DNA of 64,000 nucleotides from Amanita rubescens (Eukaryota > Basidiomycota > Agaricomycetes > Agaricales > Amanitaceae), in the NCBI GenBank assembly GCA_015039365.1, contig WION01000119.1, forward strand, positions 1 to 64,000. Reading direction: 5' to 3'. Positions 57,166-64,000 of this stretch are shown here, one piece after another. Both the position numbers and the translations under genes were made by a program. Numbering within the stretch: position 1 is the stretch's first letter; the number at the start of each line of letters is the position of its first letter. The notes beneath the pieces were generated by a model, which worked only from the letters and a program-made list of their open reading frames with translations, was not told where the DNA came from and did not search any database.

Positions 57166-58199
57166 CAACCTCATCCTTTGTGGTGCAACTGGATATTAAA
57201 CGTCACTCCTTTACGGCTGAAACTATTCAATGTGCAATAAACGTTAGCCCAAAACGCAATTCGGTTCATCATTGAGGGAAAGGAAGGAGACTCTTCCCTT
57301 TGGTTCATATGGTCCAGCAATGGCGCTCAACCGCCTGGGATCAACAATAAGAGTTCATGTATATCAATAAAAGGCGTACTAGGAGCCCTGAAGTTCTGTA
57401 AAAAGTTGCCCGGCGGTGCCTAATTGGTCGCTAATGCCATCGTTTTGAAATTCCAAGCTCCTCGCTTCCGCTCGGGGCATTCGTAATACGACTCGTGTCC
57501 GTACGTGTCGCACTAAAGTTCGCCTCGTATCAAGTCATTGGGCGTGCCGTAAATTATGCATTTCATCTTCGCACGCCTAAGATGGCAGCTGACCGGATGA
57601 TGTACATGCATCAATAATACAACGCGAATTACTGCGCGCCTCGGTTCCATGTCGAATCGCAAGAAGAATGCGGATACGAAGATTTTCCACCAGACGATGT
57701 ACACCGTTGGTCCCTTAAAGCAGTCAATTTTGCGACATCAAAAGTGTAGCCCCAGCGACAGTCCGAGTTTCTTATTTAAACTCATGAACATTTATCCTGT
57801 GCGGGCCTCACTTAGCGTAGTTGCAGTGGATATCCCACATCTGATAAACTCCACCGTGACGTACGCAACTGCGCAGCGTTTCACTATGAAAAACGTGGGT
57901 TCATGTTATCCGTTTACGGACTAGAATGGGCGCATTCTAATCCGCTGTCAGCGGCGTCCTCTACGAGATAGCTTCTTGTATGGAAGCGAATTTCCGCGTC
58001 GACATAATGATATTCGTCGGGTAGAAACACGTAATTCGGCTCGGGCCAAGCAAGCAAGAGTAAACGTCTTTTCTTTCCATTTCCGCGCCGCCCTCGTCAT
58101 CCGCGAAGGCGGCTTGTCAGTTTGCAATAATGATTAAGTAATAAAACCTTTTCCAAGAGGGTTCTTAAGAGGCAATGAGTTTGACCGCTTTATTTTCGA
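56890..58199. other. Intergenic region
   Basis: To 57165 this is the 5' flank shared with copy Y. Beyond it, a 91-codon ORF at 57649-57924 without features is the only open frame of note. No gene called. Confidence 0.4.
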
Positions 58200-60150
58200 A
58201 CGACGAAATTTGACATGTAGAATTCGTTATAATACTATTAGCATCGCAGTCGCCAGCATCTTAGCTCAAAAAGCCTACTTACTGGATAGTAGAGTCGTCT
58301 GGGGTGCTGGTAAAAGTTGCCGGATCCAAATATGTCACAATATACGTGACACGCATGACCGCGATGATCTCGACCACTCTCCGCAACTTCAAAGAGCCCT
58401 GGGCACAAAGGATGAACTTCACAAGACACGGTCCAAGACTCATGCGTAGCCTATCCATCACGGAGCTAGATACGCTGAAAATCGAACTGCAAAAGGGAGA
58501 CGTGTTATTCGGAGGCCCTTGTATCCAGCTCATTTATCATTGATTACAAACGAGAAGATGGTCTAATCAGCGATGAGAAGAATGGTACTCCTGCCATACC
58601 ACGGCGAGCTGAGTTTTCGCTTCAGGTGATCCCAAAAAGTGCGTGGCCCACCTCAACACAAGATGTCTCGAACCAGACTCAGAGGAAGCATCAAAGATCA
58701 AGAAGCTGTGGACGGCGCATTTGAAAAGTATAGTCTCGTTTATCATTAAACTCTGCTATTTGACGAGTTGACGAGTCTTTTCCTAGGACACGGCCGCAAC
58801 CTGTTATCCTCGATATACAAGGCTAGTTCAAGTCGGGCTTCCGAACAGACTACGTGGAGAAATATGGGAAACTCTTTCTAAATCAATTTTCCTTCGTTTC
58901 ACGAACCCTGGCTACTACGATCAGACAAAGCTAGTACAAGCATTGAAGATATTGAGAAGGATTCACACAGAAGTCTACCCGAATATGCCGGGTACCAATT
59001 TGAGGAAGGCATAGGCGCGCTCCGCCGGGTGTTGCAAGCGTATTTGTTCAAGAATCCGGAACTTGAGTACTGTCAGGTCGGTTTGATTGTTTCTCTCCCC
59101 TTTGCAAACCATGAACTGACTGGATGTTTAGGCGATGCTATGTGATGGATTACGACTGGGACACTACTCGTATGTTGTCGTCTGTTCATTCTCTTCTTCA
59201 TTACTAATGATAGTATATGCTCTACAGGCCGTCGATGCACGCTCCTCGATCAACGCGTCTTCGGCTGGTAGCCAGATGTCTTCTTATGATCCACAATCAT
59301 TTTGAAACGATCGACGTGCAACTATCGGTAGCATTGCTTCCCTGGTTCCTGAGTTTGTACGTGAAACTTCACTCATTTTGCGATCGGGGGCTGACATAGG
59401 TCTCAGATATATCAACAGTATGCCTATGGTCTTCACGTTCTGGATACTGGACGGTTTCTTGCACGGGGCCCAAGGTCTTGTTTCAGGTAGGGTGTGCAAC
59501 CTTTTCTATATATTGAATTCCTCGTCTTAATGGCTTTTTGATAGATTAAAAACCTCGACGATGATATCGTGACTTACGATAGGACTTACCATTCTCGGGA
59601 GGAGGTGCTATAAGTTCAGGAGGATGGTGGTTCTTCACGTACGTGCTTGAGTCCTCATTTGATGACAATACCACTCATGTTGTTGTTCAGTATGATAGAA
59701 CGTTTCTGAAACGGGATCATCCACAACATTGAAGCCGTCTCTAAGCGTGCCGAGATTCAGAACCTCGAGATTCTCGGCAGATCTAGCAGGGAACAAGCAG
59801 GGCTCATCTACTCGGATGCGCTGTGTAAGGCCATGTGTATTGTCCCACCGCCGTCGTCGTTCTCGATCAACGATGGGCATGGGGAGAAGCCTGAGACGAG
59901 GATCGGATCGCGCACGTTCCGTCACTTTTCTAGTGAGATGCTCGGGACGAGACTCTCAGCATCATCATGTCGTCGCCCGTCGATGAGCATAGCACGAGAA
60001 AGCACTTGCGGCCCTTCGAATGCTTGTCAGATGGTTCTCCTCATACTGCTCGGATATCGGAACTTTGCCGAACGAAGATCGTGATGGCGTTGATCCATTA
60101 TACTGATAACTCGGAACCCGATGTAGGCTGTAGTAGTGTAAATGCTTTCC
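58200..60150 (+). pseudogene. TBC-domain Rab GTPase-activating protein, pseudogene
   Basis: Fragments of one TBC protein appear in order but in shifting frames: SEEASKIKKLWTAHLK (about 58680-58730), HGRN, RLVQVGLPNRLRGEIWETLS and LRFTNPGYYDQ (58820-58930), then in another frame STSIEDIEKDSHRSLPEYAG and EEGIGALRRVLQAY (58940-59070), a deletion after YCQ, LCDGLRLGHYS, PSMH, and MIHNHFETIDVQLSV, LLPWFLSLY (59280-59355), with NSMPMVF further on; a last piece, RAEIQNLEILGRSSREQAGL, lies at 59750-59810. The IEDIEKDxHR catalytic-Arg motif and YCQ motif remain, but at least three frameshifts and two internal deletions rule out a working GAP. The segment 58200-58680 may be its 5' part but is not recognisable. 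Confidence 0.75.
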
Positions 60151-60655
60151 TGCAGTGTATTTAACTCTTTAAAGAATCGGATTGTCTGTGGACAGCTAAA
60201 TGAGGGTGATTGACTCATCGTAGGCGAAGCGTCGCATACATATTAATCACTGCAACCGTTGCAATTGCTTCCAGTCACGCTCCTGTCGAGCACACCTCAA
60301 TTCTGCAGTTCTTCCTTGGTCCACATGAATAAACACTTTGGGGGACATGGTCGATCACCATCAACGGCCTTGGCAGCTTTGTCAATGTCCAAGGAACTGG
60401 TATGACGAGTCTTCGATTAGTTTTTTTTTTACTCATGGAAAAATCTTTGAGAGGGATAAGTCTTCAACGAGCGGCACGCGTTGATTCTCATGCTATGGTG
60501 ATTTTCACAGGTCACATGAGCAAGCTGAGGCAGCCACATTGACCGCTTTGGATGATTACAGGCTCTTATGTTCGGGGTTGCAGTAAAACACATCTAAATA
60601 TCTATAAATGTGAACACGATAAGCTCGAATAGCAAGGGCAGTAGAAGTAGCATTG
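60151..60655. other. Intergenic region
   Basis: 3' flank of the TBC pseudogene and of the convergent MBOAT gene. T-run at 60420-60430. No gene seen. Confidence 0.4.
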
Positions 60656-61900
60656 TTAGCTCTGGGATCCCAGAAAGGTAGACAAGATCCCAAGAGATGG
60701 AGATGTCTCCGCAATCCCTTGTCGGAGGAGCGGATCTAGAAAGTTCGGCACCGTATAGACAAACCACATAACGACCCATAGATAACCTAGACACTGCCAC
60801 AGCAAGCCACGAAGAGCAAACTTGCGGGTAATCTCATCGATAACCAAGAATTCAAATGTGATACCAACAGCTTGCAAAAGGAAAAATGGCAACGCGTGTC
60901 GATATGTCCAGTACCCGATGAGTGAAAACTCTCCAGCAACGTGGATAAGGCCTGTCACGAGGAATGCAGTGTACACTTGTACCAGCAGTGCGAGTTTTGA
61001 GCCTCGTTTTAGACGGAACACGTCGTATGCGAGGAAGCGCCCGTGAGAGATCGCAGGCTATTGTGGTACGGAATTAGCAGAGAGACAGTTTTTACAGCTT
61101 ATTTGTTCACTCACCCATCGTAATGTTTGATGCCATGTGCGCCTTGTTTATCCATGAATAAAAATAGGACCCAATATGTCAATGATGGACACTCACCCCC
61201 AAAACCTGCGCAAAGTGTACGCGTCACGGATATCACCAAAAACCGGAGGACAATCCTGGGGCTCCGTTATTCCAACGCAGAGGCACACAATGCGGCATAT
61301 ACGGTGACATCCACGGATCGATGTGCTCCCCGCCAACCCAAAAACTAGCACGTTCGTTATCCGCCGGATCATCCCGCCTTCTGCAAAGGAGGGTCCATTT
61401 ATAGCAAAGTTGGGGATGCTCTTGACATATGTGACGATTATGTCATAAAGGACTAGGTCGAACAACAAAGCGCCGATTTGTTGAAGTACAAAGTTGATGC
61501 GAGTGGTGGATGGTGAAGGTGGTGGTGGGAGGGCGCCTTTTGCTCCGTGAGACCAGCTCGTGCCGCGGGTGTTGGTGGTCAGCTTTACCGCCCACTTGAC
61601 GCGTTCGGCGAGTGGTAATGAGTAAGCTGGTACTTTTTGGTCTCGAACGGTTATGGTGCGTTGGACGTCGTTGATCAGGATGTAGCTGGATGCAATGAAA
61701 AGCTGGGCTAAGACGGCACAAGCGAAGGTATACTCGAGTGCGTTGTGAAAGTGAAGAAGGTGTTTGAAAAAGGTAAACGTGAAGAACGCTACGGGTAGGA
61801 TGAACATCCATCTGTATGGCGATGGTTTTGCCACTAGGCCGAAGGAGTAGAACGCCTGTGCGAGCGCGAATGAGACGTACGGAGAAGAGATGGCCAGCAT
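60656..61900 (-). CDS. MBOAT/wax-synthase-like membrane O-acyltransferase
   Basis: Three exons (61197-61900, 61115-61142, 60656-61057) give 377 residues in phase. Hydrophobic segments span the protein (YVSFALAQAFYSFGLVA, WMFILPVAFFTFTFF, FACAVLAQLFIASSYILI, LVQVYTAFLVTGLIHVAGEF, HALPFFLLQAVGITFEFLVI, WQCLGYLWVVMWFVYTVPNF). The wax-synthase-domain signature PPVFGDIRDAYTLRRFWG-RTWHQTLR is formed across the first two exons, with the 28-base exon supplying RTWHQTLRW. The presumed catalytic His is in GLIHVAGEF near residue 283. Enzymes of this type move acyl groups from acyl-CoA onto alcohols or sterol/terpenoid hydroxyls in the ER; in basidiomycetes they also occur in secondary-metabolite clusters, but no cluster partner is next to it. 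Confidence 0.88.
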
Positions 61901-62435
61901 GATGGGTTTGGGTCAAGGAGTGGCAAATTAAAACGGTGTCCCTGATTTTAATGGTTCGGTTGTATACAGCGGTACAGCCTCCATAGGAAATATCACAGTT
62001 ATTGCCCAGATAAAGGATGCACTGGGTTATCAAGGCGGTGGCCGTATAGTCCTTCAGAACGCAGCTGAGCGCTCGGCGCTCAAAGGCTGGTGCAAGTTGA
62101 CGAGGCTTGACGGCAAATCACGGCATGAGCACTAGTTGAAGGAGCGATCACTGTACGGCCCGGGGGAGCCGCCGTGGGAGTGTACGGACCATAATGCCAT
62201 TGCTGATCTTTTCGGCGTATTGATCTGGCTGAGCATGATAGATGAAGATTCGCAGAATCCGATGATGACACAAGAGCTTAAGAGGTGGAATCTGCTACCA
62301 CCAAAGCACGAGGAACATCACCATATACCATGTCCGATGAAGGCAAGAAAACAATTTTGGTTATTCGACGTATCATTACTGTAAAGACAACGTTCGTTTG
62401 TGTTACGAACACGAGACTCAGAGTCGAGAGAGATC
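61901..62435. other. MBOAT promoter and left end of repeat block Y
   Basis: Upstream region of the MBOAT gene. From about 62220 it is similar to 56090 onward. Small ORFs here have no features. Confidence 0.4.
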
Positions 62436-63329
62436 TCAAAAGACTATCTTGACAACATTGAAAAAGATCTCTTGTTCCACAGCGTCGCGGCCAGGTTTGA
62501 CGATGAACTAAATCAATTTTCGTTAGTTTAGCTCGTCCCGAAAAACCAGAGATCGTACTCACAGTTTTTCCAATACCGAATTTATCAAACCAGTAGAGAT
62601 CTTGGCCAGGGACAACGATTCTGCATAGCGGATATGTTAGCCTCCTAGATGCAACCAAATCAGCCGAGGCTTACTGATATTTTCCATCTGGGTTCCGATA
62701 GAATATCCATTCATAGCGCCCCTCACTCCAGACAAGATTATCCTGGTTGAGAACATCGGCGAAGCTAAGGTCAGTTTGAACCTACGCTTTCGACTGCGAC
62801 GTATAATATAATGATTCAGCCTTCCCTTGCACAGTGCTGATGCACAGTGGGGCTTCTAGCGGAGAGAGAATGCGAAGAAACTACTGTGTCAAAAATGTTA
62901 GAGGGCAATCGTGAACGGGGCTTACACACTGTATCGTCGATGTTCTTATCTTGGTCAGAGACAGTTTTGACACTATCTCCCGGCTTTTCTTTTTCATCGG
63001 TGATGAGGAAATAATTTGTCTGGAGTCTGGACGCTACTGATGGTAAAAAGGCTCATCGTTGATCAAGTTCTGAAGTTGGGGTTCGAGGTGCTAAAGATGA
63101 CAGCATGACCAGACATCCTTTTATACCCCTCCAATGGCGCGTCTTTCAACATGAACACAAACGATAGGGTTCGCCCATCGACGTATAGAACCGAATAACA
63201 CACCTCGGAATAACGTCCATCTGCCAGGACTGCGCCATTGATAGAGTTAGCCGATTTCCATTTCGATTCCTCGTGTCAATTCCCCAATTCGGGCCAGTAA
63301 CAGCACCACAAGGCCGATCAGAACAGCTG
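62220..63329. repeat. Second segmental duplication, copy Y (partner 56090-57165)
   Basis: Collinear with 56090-57165: ATATACCATGTCCGAT, GTGTTACGAACACGAGACTC, CTTGGCCAGGGACAACGATT, TTCTGAAGTTGGGGTTCGAG and CAGTAACAGCACCACAAGGC recur in order. Similarity ends just after GGCCGATCAGAA. Confidence 0.85.
62436..63056 (-). pseudogene. Small beta-trefoil-like gene, copy Y (frameshifted)
   Basis: Starts MSLFTISSVQT like copy X, but a seven-base tandem duplication (CCAGACT followed by CCAGAC, at about 63017-63031) shifts the frame into a stop three to nine codons later. The later exons remain recognisable (IVVPGQDLYWFDKFGIGK, AVEQEIFFNV), ending with a TGA at 62436-62438. Confidence 0.75.
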
Positions 63330-63740
63330 CTAGTGTTGAACACAGTAAGGAACGAAGGAGCGTGGGAGCCATCTTCCAAACATGACAATTGACATGTGCC
63401 AACAGATTGCAGTGATGGGAAACGTCGTGAGGTTAATCCAGCTATGTACTCCTCGACTCTAATCAGATCTGGAAGCAATAATGTTGGCACGACTCGGAGG
63501 AACCCTTTGTTAGACGTCGCGTCCATTCTTGCATGGTAGAAGGGATCTAAACTTTACATTTCTAATCTGTCCTACCACGAATTTGATAACAATAACTATA
63601 CAACAAGGGTTGGAATTATACAGTGCTTTCGGAGCTCTATGACGAGCATATTAGTCCGCAAATACAAAGAATATACACAATCCAGAATGCGTGGCAGCTG
63701 TGCCAAAAACAGGAGTCGTAAGGATGTCGTGAAAATTACT
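63330..63740. other. Intergenic region
   Basis: Unique sequence right of repeat block Y. No open frame of interest. Confidence 0.4.
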
Positions 63741-63962
63741 CTACCGTCGTTTCCCCGGAAGGGCTTTGGTCTGTGCGCCATCGGCTGCGTGTGAAACTTC
63801 CTGCTTCACCTTCGACAGCGGGGACACAGCATCAAGCGGAACAGCAGTGAGTGGCGTCATGGAATGTTGACCATCTTTGTGAGTTAACCTGATACCACAA
63901 TCGTGGGGTGCGACTTCACCGCACTTAACATGGGCTCTGTCATTTAAAAAAAGTTGAATCAA
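63741..63962 (-). CDS. Possible terminal exon of a gene running off the window
   Basis: A 73-codon open stretch ends at a TAG at 63741-63743 with a low-complexity, Ser/Pro/Ala-rich tail (PLTAVPLDAVSPLSKVKQEV, KALPGKRR). It could be the last exon of a minus-strand gene beginning beyond 64000. No domain is visible, so confidence is low. Confidence 0.25.
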   Translation of the reverse strand: MIQLFLNDRAHVKCGEVAPHDCGIRLTHKDGQHSMTPLTAVPLDAVSPLSKVKQEVSHAADGAQTKALPGKRR

Positions 63963-64000
63963 GGTATGAACGGAGACACGTGGATCATAACGACGAACCT

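Noticed and set aside
1..64000. CRISPR arrays, bacterial operons or phage features.
   Set aside because: Introns, codon context and gene families are all those of a fungal nuclear genome; no regularly spaced repeats with unique spacers were seen.

Overview
The window reads as nuclear DNA of a filamentous basidiomycete. Genes are split by many short GT-AG introns, mostly 45-70 bases, and base composition is close to 48 percent GC. The gene content (FunK1 fungal-type kinases, an HsbA-like surface protein, a GATA factor with an AreA-type N-terminal domain, basidiomycete-style MLKL-like proteins) fits Agaricomycetes. Rhizoctonia/Ceratobasidiaceae is my best guess, from family recognition only. 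All gene models were spliced by eye; no search was run.

Layout. 0-9.3 kb: a tandem array of three FunK1 kinase copies on the minus strand. Copies A and B are decayed and 5'-truncated; copy C (5610-8655) looks complete. 9.3-11.5 kb: gene-poor, with short repeats. 11.7-16.2 kb: two conserved plus-strand genes, a two-finger GATA transcription factor and the NatC acetyltransferase NAA30. 17.5-19.5 kb: a fourth, truncated FunK1 copy. 19.9-22.5 kb: a long multi-exon protein with a ubiquitin-like domain and a RING-like Cys/His cluster. 24.0-30.1 kb: aldehyde dehydrogenase, HsbA-like secreted protein and a FluG-type amidohydrolase. 30.9-37.5 kb: a small secreted protein, a weak hypothetical ORF, a damaged hotdog thioesterase and a conserved seven-pass membrane protein.

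38-53 kb is a segmental duplication landscape. A block of about 3.9 kb (39165-43090 and 49213-53116) carries a plus-strand gene with an MLKL-like four-helix N-terminal domain followed by a degenerate kinase-like region, converging on a small beta-trefoil-like gene. Between the copies lie a mitochondrial-type acyl-CoA thioesterase, a putative PD-(D/E)XK nuclease-fold protein and a pseudogene that joins a kinase-like fragment to an ABC transporter fragment. 53-64 kb holds further beta-trefoil copies in a second duplicated block (56.1-57.2 and 62.2-63.3 kb), a TBC-domain Rab-GAP pseudogene, an MBOAT/wax-synthase-like acyltransferase and a possible terminal exon at the right edge.

Conserved housekeeping genes (NAA30, ALDH, thioesterase, MBOAT, GATA factor) are intact. 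The accessory families (FunK1, MLKL-like, beta-trefoil) are duplicated and in varied states of decay. The most interesting content is the MLKL-like pair, which has the layout of a necroptosis executor (helical bundle plus pseudokinase) in a fungus.
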